Below the pieces are notes generated by a model that saw only the letters and a program-made list of their open reading frames with translations, made no database searches and was not told where the DNA came from. This document shows positions 27,063 to 37,071 of a stretch of 64,000 nucleotides of DNA, piece by piece. The translations under genes were made by a program, and so were the position numbers. This DNA is from Gemmatimonadaceae bacterium. GTDB taxonomy: Bacteria > Gemmatimonadota > Gemmatimonadetes > Gemmatimonadales > Gemmatimonadaceae. Location: the NCBI GenBank assembly GCA_020851035.1, contig JADZDM010000003.1:24467-88466 (forward strand), given 5' to 3'. Positions within the stretch are counted from its first letter, which is position 1. The number at the start of each line of letters is the position of its first letter.

Positions 27063-28643
27063 ATGTCTCTGTTTCGAAACCCGGTCCGCACGGCGCGCCT
27101 TGGCGCGCTGCTGCTGGTCCCTGTCGGCCTGATGGTCGGTTGTACCGACCTGAAGGAGACCCCGACGAGCCTGATCACGAAGGACACGTTCTACAAGAAC
27201 TCGAACGAGGTGTTCGCCGGCCTCGCGTCGGTGTATGCCAACCTCCGCAACAACATGGAGGACTACTACGCCCTGAACTCGGTCTCGTCCGCCGAGGGCG
27301 TGGTGCCGGTGCGTGGTGGTGACTGGTTCGACAACGGTGCCTGGCTCGAGCTGCACCGTCAGGGCTGGACGCCGAACAGCGTCGTCGGCCTGCGCGAAGG
27401 CTCCGGGATCTGGAACCAGCAGTACACCGGCGTCGCGCGTGCCAACATCCTGCTCGAGGCGCTCGATGCCGTCGACGTCGCCGGCGAGGCCGCGATCCGC
27501 GCCGAGGTGCGTGCCCTCCGTGCGCTGTACTACATGCAGCTCATGGACGTCTACGGCGGTGTGCCGATCGCGACCGACACCAAGGTCGAGGAGCGCGCCC
27601 CGAAGACCCGTGCCGAGGTGTTCACGTTCGTCGAGACCGAGCTGAAGGCAGCCCGGGCCGACCTGCCGAAGACCTGGCCGGACCAGCAGGGCCGGCTCAC
27701 GCGCGGCGCGGCGGATGCCATGCTCGCCAGCCTGTACCTGAACGCCCGCGTCTGGGGCGGCACGCCGACCGCCTCGGGCATCACGCTCGGGACGGCCAAG
27801 TGGACGGAGGCCTCGGCCTTCGCCGACAGCGTGATCAACAACGGCAGCTACTCGCTGGCGACCGCGTCGTACACGAACTCGTGCGGCTCGGGCTTCAAGG
27901 CGAACTTCTGCTACGACAACCAGACGTCGCCGGAGAACGTGTTCGTCGTGCGCGGCAAGGCAGTTGACGGCCTCGGCTTCAACCGCCAGTACAACGCCCT
28001 GCACTACAACTCGTTCGCAGGTGGCGGCGGCTGGAACGGCTGGGCGATCGTCGAGCAGACGTACAACATGTTCGAGGCGGATGACCCGCGCCGGACGACG
28101 ATCCTCGCCGGCCCGCAGGTGGACCTGTTCACCGGCGCGCCGGTCAACAACCGCCAGGGTTCGCGCCTGATCTTCACGGCCACGATCGCAGACGTGCTCG
28201 CGGCCAACGAGGGCGAGGGTGTGCGCCTGTACAAGTTCCCGCTCGACCCGGGTCGCGCCGGCAACGCCAGCGGCAACGACTTCACGCTCTACCGCCTCGC
28301 CGAGATGTACCTGATCAAGGCCGAAGCGCAGAACGAACTGAACAACGTCGAGGCGGCCCGCACGGCGCTCAACGTGGTCCGGGCCCGTGCCTTCCCGGGG
28401 GACAACGCCAAGTTGATCCCGTCCGGCCTGACCCAGGCGCAGATGCGCGCCGCCATCTTCGCCGAGCGCGTGTTCGAGCTCACCGGCGAGGGCAAGCGTC
28501 GCCAGGACCAGATCCGCGAGGGCACCTACACCTCCGGCACCTGGTTCGCCCACGATCCCACCCCGGCCCACAAGGTCGTGATGCCGATCCCGCAGGCGCA
28601 GCTGAACACGAACTCGAAGCTGGTGCAGAACCCCGGTTACTGA
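27063..28643 (+). CDS. SusD/RagB-like nutrient-binding lipoprotein
   Basis: This 526-residue protein has a lipoprotein signal ending in LMVGC, then a SusD fold pattern: SLITKDTFYKNSNEVFAGL, TPR-like helices with ARANILLEAL and AEVRALRALYYMQLMDVYGG split over two helices, and a C-terminal SusD/RagB segment (LYRLAEMYLIKAEAQNELNN, FAERVFELTGEGKRRQD). It should sit on the outer surface as the lid of the SusC pore and bind the ligand. ATG 27063 has GAGG at a 9-nt distance; ATG 27057 and TTG 27048 are in-frame alternatives. A perfect hairpin follows 34 nt after the stop. Confidence 0.94.
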   Translation: MSLFRNPVRTARLGALLLVPVGLMVGCTDLKETPTSLITKDTFYKNSNEVFAGLASVYANLRNNMEDYYALNSVSSAEGVVPVRGGDWFDNGAWLELHRQGWTPNSVVGLREGSGIWNQQYTGVARANILLEALDAVDVAGEAAIRAEVRALRALYYMQLMDVYGGVPIATDTKVEERAPKTRAEVFTFVETELKAARADLPKTWPDQQGRLTRGAADAMLASLYLNARVWGGTPTASGITLGTAKWTEASAFADSVINNGSYSLATASYTNSCGSGFKANFCYDNQTSPENVFVVRGKAVDGLGFNRQYNALHYNSFAGGGGWNGWAIVEQTYNMFEADDPRRTTILAGPQVDLFTGAPVNNRQGSRLIFTATIADVLAANEGEGVRLYKFPLDPGRAGNASGNDFTLYRLAEMYLIKAEAQNELNNVEAARTALNVVRARAFPGDNAKLIPSGLTQAQMRAAIFAERVFELTGEGKRRQDQIREGTYTSGTWFAHDPTPAHKVVMPIPQAQLNTNSKLVQNPGY

Positions 28644-28677
28644 GGACTGCCTCAGCCCGGTTTCGGGTGTAACTTTG

Positions 28678-28711
28678 CAGGGCCTGCATCGGAGCATCGA
28701 TGCAGGCCCTG
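28678..28711. terminator. Perfect 14-bp hairpin after susD
   Basis: CAGGGCCTGCATCG (28678-28691) pairs perfectly with CGATGCAGGCCCTG (28698-28711) around a 6-nt loop. The following ACTGCTTTC is only weakly T-rich. It probably ends or stabilises the susCD mRNA and separates it from the next gene. Confidence 0.7.
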
Positions 28712-28781
28712 ACTGCTTTCAGCACGCTGCTGCCGCTGACGCCCGCGCGGCATTCATCATTCCCGAAGCGAAGATCGTGGC

Positions 28782-31700
28782 ATGAGCTCCGGATCGACCG
28801 TCCTGCGCACCCTCCTGGTGGCGATGGGCTGCCTCGCCGCCGCCTGCGGGAAGGAGACTGCTCCCGCCGCCACGCCCGACGCCCCGCGCACGGCTGCCGC
28901 CCCTGGGGTCGGCACCACGCTGTTCACGACGATGCCTGCGGGCTTCACCGGCATCCGGTTCGAGAACCGCATCGTCGAGACGAATGCGATGAACGTCTTC
29001 GTCTACCGCAACTTCTACAACGGCGGCGGCGTCGGCATCGGGGACCTGAACGGCGACGGCCGGCCCGAGGTGATCCTCGGCAGCAACCAGCAGGGGCCGC
29101 GCACCTTCCTCAACGAGGGCGGGTTCCGGTTCCGCGACATCACCACCGCGTCCGGCCTGGTCACCACGAAGCCCTGGACCACTGGCATCGCCATCGCCGA
29201 CGTGAACGGCGACGGCCGCCTGGACGTGTACGTGAGCCATGCCGGCAAGGTGGACGCCGATGCGCGGCGCAACGAGCTCTGGATCAACGACGGGGTCGGC
29301 GCCGACAGCCTCCCGCACTTCAGCGAGCATGCCCGCGAGTACGGCCTGGACGACGACGGGTACACGACCCAGGCGGCGTTCCTCGACTACGACCGCGACG
29401 GCGACCTGGACCTGATGGTCGTCAACAACTCGCCGCGCCCCGCTGCCAGCTTCGGCCTGCGCAACACGCGCGCGGAGCGCAACCACGACGGCGGTGACCG
29501 GCTCTACCGCAACGACGGTGGCCGGTTCACCGACGTGAGCGTGAAGGCCGGCATCTACGGCAGCGAGGTGGGGTTCGCCCTCGGCCTCGGCACCTCGGAC
29601 CTCACCGGCGACGGCTGGCCCGACATCTACGTCTCCAACGACTTCTTCGAGCACGACTACCTCTACGTCAACCGGCACGACGGCACGTTCAGCGAGCAGA
29701 TGCTCCAGCGGGTGGCGAACGGCAGCTACTTCTCGATGGGCATGGACATCGCCGATGCCGACAACGACGGGCAGCCGGACATCTACACCACCGACATGCT
29801 GCCCGAGGATCAGTACCGGCTCCGGACCACCAGCTCGTTCGACGGCTGGGACGTGTACCAGGCCAAGCTGCGCAACGACTATGGCCACCAGTTCATGCGC
29901 AACATGCTGCAGCGCAACAACGCCGACGGCACCTTCAGCGACGTGGGACAGATGGCTGGTGTCTCGCGCACCGACTGGAGCTGGAGCGCGCTGATCGCGG
30001 ACCTCGACCTCGATGGCCGCAAGGACATCTACGTCACCAATGGCCTGATGCGTGACGTGACGTCGCAGGAGTACCTGTCGTTCATCGCCAACAACACCGA
30101 GACGGCGAAGAACATGACCAGCGGCGGCACGGTGGACTTCATGGCACTGACCAACGCCATGTCCACCACGCCGATCCCCGACTACGCCTTCCGCAACGAC
30201 GGCGGCCTGCACTTCAGCAACCAGGCGGCCGCCTGGGGCCTGGCGCAGCCGAACATCTCCAGCGGCACGGCGTACGGCGACCTCGATGGCGACGGTGCGC
30301 TGGACCTGGTGGTGAACAACGCCAACCTCGAGGCGTTCGTCTATCGCAACAACGCGCGCACGCTCACGCCCGCCAACCACTTCCTGCAGGTGCAGCTCGA
30401 GGGCACGGGGCTGAATCGCTTCGCCGTCGGCGCGCGGGTGGTGGTGTGGGGCGGTGCGCAGCAGTACGTGCAGGAGCTGTTCCCGGTGCGCGGGTTCCAG
30501 TCGAGCGTGGACTACACGCTCACCTTCGGGCTCGGTGCGCTGGCGGCCGTGGACTCGGTGACGGTGGACTGGCCCGACGGGCGCCACTCGGCACACGCAT
30601 CCACGACGGTGAACACGAAGATCGTGCTGAAGGCCGCGGACGCGGTGCCGGGTGCTGTCCGTCCGGCGACGGCGCCTGCCACGGTGCTGCGTGACGTGTC
30701 CGCACAGGGCGCGATCGCCTGGGCGCATCGCGAGGACGAGTTCGTGGACTTCGATCGCGAGCGGCTCAGTCCCCGGATGCTCTCGATGGAGGGGCCGGCC
30801 GCGGCCAGCGCCGACGTGAACGGCGATGGCCTGGACGACGTCTTCATCGGCGGCGCGAAGGACCAGGCGGGCACGCTCCTCCTCCAGCGGCCGGACGGGT
30901 CGTTCACGGCGGGCGACGCCGCCCTCTTCGCCCCCGATGCGGTGGCCGAGGACGTCGGCGCACTCTTCTTCGACGCCAATGGGGACCGGCGCCCGGACCT
31001 CTACGTGGTGAGCGGCAGCAACGAGTACTCGGATGGCTCCACGGCGCTGCAGGACAGGCTGTACCTGAACGACGGCAACGGCCGCTTCCACAAGGCCACC
31101 GATGCGCTGCCCGCGGAGGCGAACAGCGGGTCACGCGCCGCCGCGGCGGACTACGATGGCGACGGTGACCTGGACCTGTTCGTCGGCAGCCGCAGCATTC
31201 CGTGGCGCTATGGCGTGGATGCCAGCAGCATGCTGTTGCGCAACGATGGCACGGGACACTTCACGAACGTCACGGCGACACTCGCCCCGGGCCTGCTGAA
31301 CATCGGGATGGTCACCGACGGCGTGTGGCAGGACGTGGACGGCGATCGCCGCCCGGACCTGGTGGTGGTGGGCGAGTGGATGCCGATCACGGTCTTCCGG
31401 AACGCGGGCGGTGGCCGGCTCGTGAAGGGTGCCGCGCGCGGCCTCGAGAAGAGCGCCGGGTGGTGGAACCGCATCATCGCCACCGATGTCGATGGCGACG
31501 GGCGGATGGACTTCGTGGCCGGCAACCTCGGGCTGAACAGCCGGCTGCGCGGCACGCCGGCCGAGCCGGCGACGATGTACGTGAAGGACTTCGATGGCAA
31601 CGGCTGGACCGACCAGGTGCTGGCCTGCTACGACCAGGGCCGCAGCTTCCCGGTCGTGCTGCGCGACGAGATGATCCGCGCGCTGCCGCCGCTCAAGGTG

Positions 31701-32174
31701 CGCTTCCTCAGCTACACCGAGTACGCGAAGGCCAGCGTGACCGACATCTTCACGCCGGCGGACCTCGAGGGCGCGGTGCAGAAGCGGGCCGAGTGGTTCG
31801 CGTCGTCGGTGGTGCGCAACAACGGCGACGGCTCGTTCACGCTCACCGCGCTGCCCGACGAGGCGCAGCTGGCGCCGATGTACGGCATCAGCGCCGGTGA
31901 CGTGGACGGTGACGGGCGGAGCGACCTCCTGCTGGCCGGCAACTTCGACGGCTTCAAGCCCGACATCGCGCGCACCAGCGATTCGTACGGCGTGTTCCTG
32001 CGTGGTGGCACCGGCGGCACGTACAGCACCGTGCGGCGGCCGGCCAGCGGCTTCTTCGTGCCGGGGCAGGCCCGCGAGGTGCTGCGCCTCCGGTCGCGTG
32101 ATGGCGACATCCTGTTCGTGGCCCGCAACAACGACACACCCCTGCTGTTCCGCACCAACCGACGCAACCCATGA
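28782..32174 (+). CDS. Giant twin-propeller ASPIC/UnbV lipoprotein (first copy)
   Basis: This 1130-residue protein has a lipoprotein signal (CLAAACGK, lipid Cys near 25). Seven FG-GAP/VCBS calcium-loop repeats come first, from IGDLNGDGRPEVILG to YGDLDGDGALDLVVN. An ASPIC/UnbV (CRTAC1-type) domain follows around FQSSVDYTLTFG. Seven more repeats run from SADVNGDGLDDVFIG to AGDVDGDGRSDLLLA. The count suggests two seven-bladed beta-propellers joined by the ASPIC/UnbV domain, a cell-surface calcium-binding protein. The function of this family is not known. It follows susCD and overlaps the haloperoxidase-like gene by 4 nt (ATGA), so the two are probably made together. Confidence 0.9.
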   Translation: MSSGSTVLRTLLVAMGCLAAACGKETAPAATPDAPRTAAAPGVGTTLFTTMPAGFTGIRFENRIVETNAMNVFVYRNFYNGGGVGIGDLNGDGRPEVILGSNQQGPRTFLNEGGFRFRDITTASGLVTTKPWTTGIAIADVNGDGRLDVYVSHAGKVDADARRNELWINDGVGADSLPHFSEHAREYGLDDDGYTTQAAFLDYDRDGDLDLMVVNNSPRPAASFGLRNTRAERNHDGGDRLYRNDGGRFTDVSVKAGIYGSEVGFALGLGTSDLTGDGWPDIYVSNDFFEHDYLYVNRHDGTFSEQMLQRVANGSYFSMGMDIADADNDGQPDIYTTDMLPEDQYRLRTTSSFDGWDVYQAKLRNDYGHQFMRNMLQRNNADGTFSDVGQMAGVSRTDWSWSALIADLDLDGRKDIYVTNGLMRDVTSQEYLSFIANNTETAKNMTSGGTVDFMALTNAMSTTPIPDYAFRNDGGLHFSNQAAAWGLAQPNISSGTAYGDLDGDGALDLVVNNANLEAFVYRNNARTLTPANHFLQVQLEGTGLNRFAVGARVVVWGGAQQYVQELFPVRGFQSSVDYTLTFGLGALAAVDSVTVDWPDGRHSAHASTTVNTKIVLKAADAVPGAVRPATAPATVLRDVSAQGAIAWAHREDEFVDFDRERLSPRMLSMEGPAAASADVNGDGLDDVFIGGAKDQAGTLLLQRPDGSFTAGDAALFAPDAVAEDVGALFFDANGDRRPDLYVVSGSNEYSDGSTALQDRLYLNDGNGRFHKATDALPAEANSGSRAAAADYDGDGDLDLFVGSRSIPWRYGVDASSMLLRNDGTGHFTNVTATLAPGLLNIGMVTDGVWQDVDGDRRPDLVVVGEWMPITVFRNAGGGRLVKGAARGLEKSAGWWNRIIATDVDGDGRMDFVAGNLGLNSRLRGTPAEPATMYVKDFDGNGWTDQVLACYDQGRSFPVVLRDEMIRALPPLKVRFLSYTEYAKASVTDIFTPADLEGAVQKRAEWFASSVVRNNGDGSFTLTALPDEAQLAPMYGISAGDVDGDGRSDLLLAGNFDGFKPDIARTSDSYGVFLRGGTGGTYSTVRRPASGFFVPGQAREVLRLRSRDGDILFVARNNDTPLLFRTNRRNP

Positions 32175-33556
32175 TGACCTCCATGGCACGACGAGCCGCG
32201 GGTCTCGCGCTCCTGTCCGGGATGATCGCCCTTGCCGGCTGCACGCCGGCGGCACCGAAGGCCGTGGCCGTGGCCACGATCTCCGCCACCGGCGCCGACG
32301 CCACGCCGCTGCATGACGCGGTGTCGCAGGTGAACGACGTGATCGTCTACGACATCTTCAGCCCGCCGCAGGCCGCCCGCGTGTACGCCTATGCGGGCGT
32401 GGCCGCCTATGAAGTGCTGCGGCAGTCCGACACGAGCTATCACACCATGGCGGGCCAGCTCAACGGGCTGGCTGCCGTGCCGGCTGCGCCACAGGGCGTG
32501 TCGCTGCCGGTGGCTGGCGTGCACGCGTACATGGTGGTGGGGCGTGCGCTGACCTTCTCGCAGGCGCGCATGGATTCGCTGCGCAAGGCAATGGACACGC
32601 GGCTGGCTTCCGGCGTGCCCGACGACGTGTTCGCCCTGTCCATTGCCTATGGCGACAGCGTGGCGGCACATGTGCTGGCCTGGGCCGGCCGCGACGGGTT
32701 CAAGCAGCGCAGCGGGCTGCCGAAGTACAGCGTGCTCCGCGATGCCGCTCGCTGGATCCCGACGCCGCCGGCCTACATGGATGCGGTGGAGCCGAACTGG
32801 GGCACGCTGCGGCCGTTCGTGATGGACACCTCGAACCAGTTCAAGCCGGCCCCGCCGCACCCGTTCGACACCACGAAGTCGAGCCCCTTCTACCGTGAGA
32901 TGAAGGAGGTGTACGACGTGGGCCGCACGCTCACCGAGGAGCAGCGGGCCATCGCGGCGTTCTGGGACTGCAACCCGTTCGTGATGCACGTGCAGGGGCA
33001 CACCATGTTCGCCACCAAGAAGATGTCGCCCGGCGGGCACTGGCTTGGCATCGCCCGGCTGGCCTCGCACAAGGCGAAGGCCGACATCGTGCGCTCGGCC
33101 GAGGTGTACGCGATGACGTCGGTGGCGCTGGCCGACGGGTTCCTGAGCGTCTGGGCGGAGAAGTACCGCAGCAACCTGATCCGGCCGGAGACGGCGATCA
33201 ACCGGCACATCGACGAGAACTGGGTGCCGCTGTTGCAGACCCCGCCGTTCCCGGAGTACACCAGCGGGCACAGCGGCATCTCCTCGTCAGCGGCCACGGT
33301 GCTGACGCGGCTCTACGGCGATGACTTCGCGTTCGCCGACTCGACCGAGCTGGAATACGGGCTGCCGGTCCGCAGCTTCACGTCGTTCAATGCGGCGGCG
33401 GCGGAGGCGTCGGTGAGCCGCCTGTACGGCGGCATCCACTACCGGCGCGCGATCGAGGAGGGGCAGGTGCAGGGGCGGAAGGTGGGTGAGCTGGTGCTGG
33501 CGCGGGTGGTGACGCGTGGCGCGTCGGCGCCGAAAGCCGTCGCGACGTCGCGGTGA
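32171..33556 (+). CDS. Vanadium haloperoxidase-like PAP2 lipoprotein
   Basis: This 461-residue protein has a lipoprotein signal (GMIALAGCTP). The C-terminal part carries the PAP2/vanadium haloperoxidase residues with classic spacing: Lys331 and Arg338 (KYRSNLIRPE), Ser365-Gly366-His367 (YTSGHSG), and Arg417 and His423 (SRLYGGIHYRR). These are the residues that bind vanadate in haloperoxidases or phosphate in acid phosphatases. The Asp that often follows the last His in PAP2 phosphatases is Ala, which favours the haloperoxidase-like branch. It could halogenate a substrate using peroxide or act as a phosphatase. Its start overlaps the upstream ASPIC/UnbV gene and a second ASPIC/UnbV gene follows. 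Confidence 0.85.
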   Translation: MMTSMARRAAGLALLSGMIALAGCTPAAPKAVAVATISATGADATPLHDAVSQVNDVIVYDIFSPPQAARVYAYAGVAAYEVLRQSDTSYHTMAGQLNGLAAVPAAPQGVSLPVAGVHAYMVVGRALTFSQARMDSLRKAMDTRLASGVPDDVFALSIAYGDSVAAHVLAWAGRDGFKQRSGLPKYSVLRDAARWIPTPPAYMDAVEPNWGTLRPFVMDTSNQFKPAPPHPFDTTKSSPFYREMKEVYDVGRTLTEEQRAIAAFWDCNPFVMHVQGHTMFATKKMSPGGHWLGIARLASHKAKADIVRSAEVYAMTSVALADGFLSVWAEKYRSNLIRPETAINRHIDENWVPLLQTPPFPEYTSGHSGISSSAATVLTRLYGDDFAFADSTELEYGLPVRSFTSFNAAAAEASVSRLYGGIHYRRAIEEGQVQGRKVGELVLARVVTRGASAPKAVATSR

Positions 33557-33563
33557 TGCCGTT

Positions 33564-33625
33564 CAAGGGGACGGGGATCTTGAACGCCTCGCGCGGGAAT
33601 GACACCAAGGGGACGGGGATCTTGA
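33564..33625 (+). repeat. Two 20-bp direct repeats, 42-bp period
   Basis: CAAGGGGACGGGGATCTTGA occurs at 33564-33583 and again at 33606-33625, perfectly conserved, in the 114-bp gap between the haloperoxidase-like gene and the second ASPIC/UnbV gene. It may be a remnant of a dispersed repeat, or a pair of regulator sites for the downstream gene. Confidence 0.8.
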
Positions 33626-33670
33626 CATCGTTTTCACGCAGCAGCCACGATCACGGCGGATGACCGGCAC

Positions 33671-36600
33671 ATGATGCGGGGCCGCCTGCTCCTGGCCGCG
33701 AGAAGCGCGGCGCTGCTGCTCGCGCTGGCGGCGTGTGGTGGTGAATCGGGCTCCGGCGTGGAGACGCCGCGCCAGGGCGCCGCGGCGGACGGTGGCACGC
33801 CGGCCGGCCCCCCGCTGTTCGAGCGACTCGGTGCCGAGGCCACGGGCATCGCATTCTCGAACGACCTGCCCGAGTCGCCCGAGTTCAACATCCTGAACTA
33901 CCTGTACTACTTCAACGGTGGTGGCGTGGCCGTTGGCGACGTGAACGGCGACAGCCTTCCCGACCTCTACTTCTCGTCCAACGTCGGCTCGAACCGGCTG
34001 TACGTGAACAAGGGGAACTTCCGGTTCGAGGACGTGACGACGGCCGCCGGTGTGGCCGGACCATCGGGCTGGAAGAGCGGCGTCACGATGGCCGACGTGG
34101 ACGGGGACGGCCGCCTCGACATCTACGTGTCGGCGGTGAGCTACCTCACCATGCAGGGCCGGAACATGCTGTACATCAACAACGGCGACGGCACCTTCAC
34201 CGACCGCGCGAAGGCGCTGGGTGTGGATCACGCCGGCTACTCCACGCAGTCGGCGTTCTTCGACTACGATGCCGATGGCGACCTGGACCTCTTCCTGCTC
34301 AGCCACTCGACGCACACCGAGCGTGGCATCGGCAACTCGACGAGGCGCGACGTGCGCAATGCGCGCGCCGGCGGCCGCCTCTTCCGCAATGATGGCGCAC
34401 GCTTCTCCGACGTGAGCGCGCAGGCCGGCATCTTCGGCGGCATCGAGGGCTACGGGCTGGGTGTGGTGGTGAGTGACCTGGACCAGGATGGCTGCCCCGA
34501 CGTGTACGTGGCGAACGACTTCCAGGAGCAGGACTTCCTGTACCGCAACACCTGCCGCCGCACCTTCACCGAGTCGATCGCGAAGGCGACCGGGCACACC
34601 AGCCGCTTCTCGATGGGCGTGGACGCCGCGGACGTGAACAACGACGCGCTGCCCGACCTGGTGGTGGGCGACATGCTCCCGGAGCGCGAGGAGATCCTGA
34701 AGACCTCGGCCAGCTCGGAGGCCTACAGCCTCTTCCGGCTGCGCGTGAATGCCGGCTACCACCCGCAGTTCGCCCGGAACACGCTGCAGCTCAACCGCGG
34801 CGACGGCGAGTTCAGCGAGGTGGGTTTCCTGGCCGGCGTGGCGGCCACCGACTGGACCTGGTCGCTGCTGTTCGCGGACCTGGACAACGACGGGCGGAAG
34901 GACCTGTTCGTGACGAGCGGGATCTTCCGGCGCCCCAACGACCTCGATTACATCAACTACATCGGGAATGAGACGGTGCAGGCGTCGCTCGCCCGGGGCG
35001 TGACGCGCGAGAACCTGCCGCTGCTGCGGCAGATGCCCACCGTGCCGGTGATCAACCACGCGTACCGCAACGACGGCAACCTGCAGTTCACCGACGTGGC
35101 GACGGCGTGGGGGCTGGCGCGGCCGGGCTACTCGAATGGCGCCGCGTACGTGGACCTGGACAACGACGGTGCGCTGGACCTGGTGGTGAACAACTACGAC
35201 GCGCCGGCGTCGGTCTACCGCAACCGGGCGCGCGAGCGCGCCGGCAACCACTGGCTCACGGTGGCGCTGCGTGGCGCCGGACGGAACACCGCCGGCATCG
35301 GGGCGAAGGTCTACGCCTGGCAACAGGGCGTGCCGCAGTTCCTCGAGCAGAGCCCCACGCGCGGATTCCAGTCGTCGGTGGACCAGCGGCTGCACTTCGG
35401 GCTCGGTGGCAACGCCACCATCGACTCGCTGGTGGTTATCTGGCCGGATGGCCGGTTCCAGGTGCAGGCCCGCGGGGCCGGTGATCGGCTGCTGGTGCTG
35501 GACCAGGCGAATGCGGCTGGTCGCTGGGACTATGCGGCGCGGCGCCGGGCCGCCCCGCTGTTCGCCGACGTGAGCGACAGCCTCCGCACCGGCTACGTGC
35601 ATGTCGAGAACGACTTCAACGACATGGATCGTGAGCCGCTCATGCCGCACCTACTCTCGACGCAGGGACCGGCGCTGGCGGTGGGCGACCTGAATGGTGA
35701 CGGACTCGATGACATGTACGTCGGCGGTGCCAAGTGGCAACCCGGCAAGCTGCTGGTGCAGCAGGCGAGTGGCGGCTTCGTGTCGGTCGACAGCGTGATG
35801 TTCGCCGGCGACAGCCTTGCCGAAGACGTCGATGCCGCGTTCACCGACGTCAACGGCGATGGCAAGCTCGACCTGTTCGTCGTCTCCGGTGGCAACGAGG
35901 CGTTCGGAAGCAACGAGTCGCTGCGCAACCGCCTGTACCTCAACGACGGCACGGGTCACTTCGCGAAGTCGGTGGATGGCCTTCCCATGCTCTTCGAGAA
36001 CGGATCGTGTGTGGTGCCAGGCGACTTCAATGGCGACGGACACATGGACCTGTTCGTGGGCACGCGCGTGGTGGCGAGGCAGTACGGCGTGTCGCCGAAA
36101 AGTCACCTGCTTCAGGGTGATGGCAAGGGGAAGTTCAGCGACGTCACCGCAGCGCTCGCGCCGGGACTGCTGCAGGCTGGCATGGTGACATCCGGTGCGT
36201 GGCTGGACTATGATCGTGACGGGAAGCTCGACCTGATCGTCGCCGGCGAATGGATGCCGGTGCGCGTGTATCATCAGGAGCAGGGCACGCTGGTGGAGCG
36301 CACGCGCGAGGCAGGGCTGGCAGGGTCGGAAGGCTGGTGGAACTCGATCACCGCGGCCGACATCAATGGCGATGGCCGGACGGACCTGGTACTGGGCAAC
36401 CTCGGGTTGAACACCTACCTGCGCGCGTCGGCCACCGAACCGGCGCAGATGTACGTGTTCGACTTCTTCGGCAATGGCACGATCGAGCAGGTGATCAGCT
36501 TCTACAAGCACGGCACCGCCTACCCACTCGCCACGCGTGACGAGCTGACGAAGCTGATGCCGCAGCTCCGCGCGAAGTACACGTCGTACCGCGCATTCGG

Positions 36601-37042
36601 CGCCAGCACGGTGCCGCAGATCCTGCCGGCCGACGAGCTGGCGAAGGCCACCGTGCTGGTGGCGCGCACCTTCGCGAGTTCGGTGGCCATCGCGAACGCT
36701 GACGGCCGCTTCGCGCTGCAACCGCTGCCGGTGGAGGCGCAGTTCGCGCCGGTGTACGCCGCCGTCGCCCGCGACCTCGATGGTGACGGCAGGGTGGACC
36801 TGCTGCTGGGCGGCAACTTCATGGGGCACCCGCCGATGATCGGCCAGTCGGACGCCAGCTACGGGCTGCTGCTCCACGGCTCGGGCACCGGCACGTTCAG
36901 CGCCCTCGACATGGCCCGCAGCGGGGTGCGGATCCGTGGCGAGGTGCGGCACATGGCACCGCTGCGCACCGCGTCCGGCCGCACCATCATCGTCGTGGCA
37001 CGCAACAACGACCGCCTGACCTTCATCCGCGCGCGGCCGTAG
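33671..37042 (+). CDS. Giant twin-propeller ASPIC/UnbV lipoprotein (second copy)
   Basis: This 1123-residue paralogue of the 28.8-kb protein has a lipoprotein signal (LLALAACGGE). Its plan is the same: seven calcium-loop repeats (VGDVNGDSLPDLYFS to YVDLDNDGALDLVVN), an ASPIC/UnbV domain (around RGFQSSVDQRLHFG), and seven more repeats (VGDLNGDGLDDMYVG to ARDLDGDGRVDLLLG). One repeat of the second set, VFDFFGNGTIEQVIS, has weaker calcium ligands, as does its counterpart in the first copy. The start is ATG 33671; ATG 33674 is also possible. A GH13 lipoprotein gene follows after 29 nt. It is probably surface-exposed and involved in binding, but no substrate can be named. Confidence 0.9.
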   Translation: MMRGRLLLAARSAALLLALAACGGESGSGVETPRQGAAADGGTPAGPPLFERLGAEATGIAFSNDLPESPEFNILNYLYYFNGGGVAVGDVNGDSLPDLYFSSNVGSNRLYVNKGNFRFEDVTTAAGVAGPSGWKSGVTMADVDGDGRLDIYVSAVSYLTMQGRNMLYINNGDGTFTDRAKALGVDHAGYSTQSAFFDYDADGDLDLFLLSHSTHTERGIGNSTRRDVRNARAGGRLFRNDGARFSDVSAQAGIFGGIEGYGLGVVVSDLDQDGCPDVYVANDFQEQDFLYRNTCRRTFTESIAKATGHTSRFSMGVDAADVNNDALPDLVVGDMLPEREEILKTSASSEAYSLFRLRVNAGYHPQFARNTLQLNRGDGEFSEVGFLAGVAATDWTWSLLFADLDNDGRKDLFVTSGIFRRPNDLDYINYIGNETVQASLARGVTRENLPLLRQMPTVPVINHAYRNDGNLQFTDVATAWGLARPGYSNGAAYVDLDNDGALDLVVNNYDAPASVYRNRARERAGNHWLTVALRGAGRNTAGIGAKVYAWQQGVPQFLEQSPTRGFQSSVDQRLHFGLGGNATIDSLVVIWPDGRFQVQARGAGDRLLVLDQANAAGRWDYAARRRAAPLFADVSDSLRTGYVHVENDFNDMDREPLMPHLLSTQGPALAVGDLNGDGLDDMYVGGAKWQPGKLLVQQASGGFVSVDSVMFAGDSLAEDVDAAFTDVNGDGKLDLFVVSGGNEAFGSNESLRNRLYLNDGTGHFAKSVDGLPMLFENGSCVVPGDFNGDGHMDLFVGTRVVARQYGVSPKSHLLQGDGKGKFSDVTAALAPGLLQAGMVTSGAWLDYDRDGKLDLIVAGEWMPVRVYHQEQGTLVERTREAGLAGSEGWWNSITAADINGDGRTDLVLGNLGLNTYLRASATEPAQMYVFDFFGNGTIEQVISFYKHGTAYPLATRDELTKLMPQLRAKYTSYRAFGASTVPQILPADELAKATVLVARTFASSVAIANADGRFALQPLPVEAQFAPVYAAVARDLDGDGRVDLLLGGNFMGHPPMIGQSDASYGLLLHGSGTGTFSALDMARSGVRIRGEVRHMAPLRTASGRTIIVVARNNDRLTFIRARP

Positions 37043-37071
37043 TCACCGCGCCCCTTCCCGGGGACCGAGAG

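Noticed and set aside
28678..28711. Operator for a dimeric repressor at the hairpin after susD
   Set aside because: A perfect 14-bp stem with a 6-nt loop just after a stop codon fits an RNA hairpin better than a protein site.
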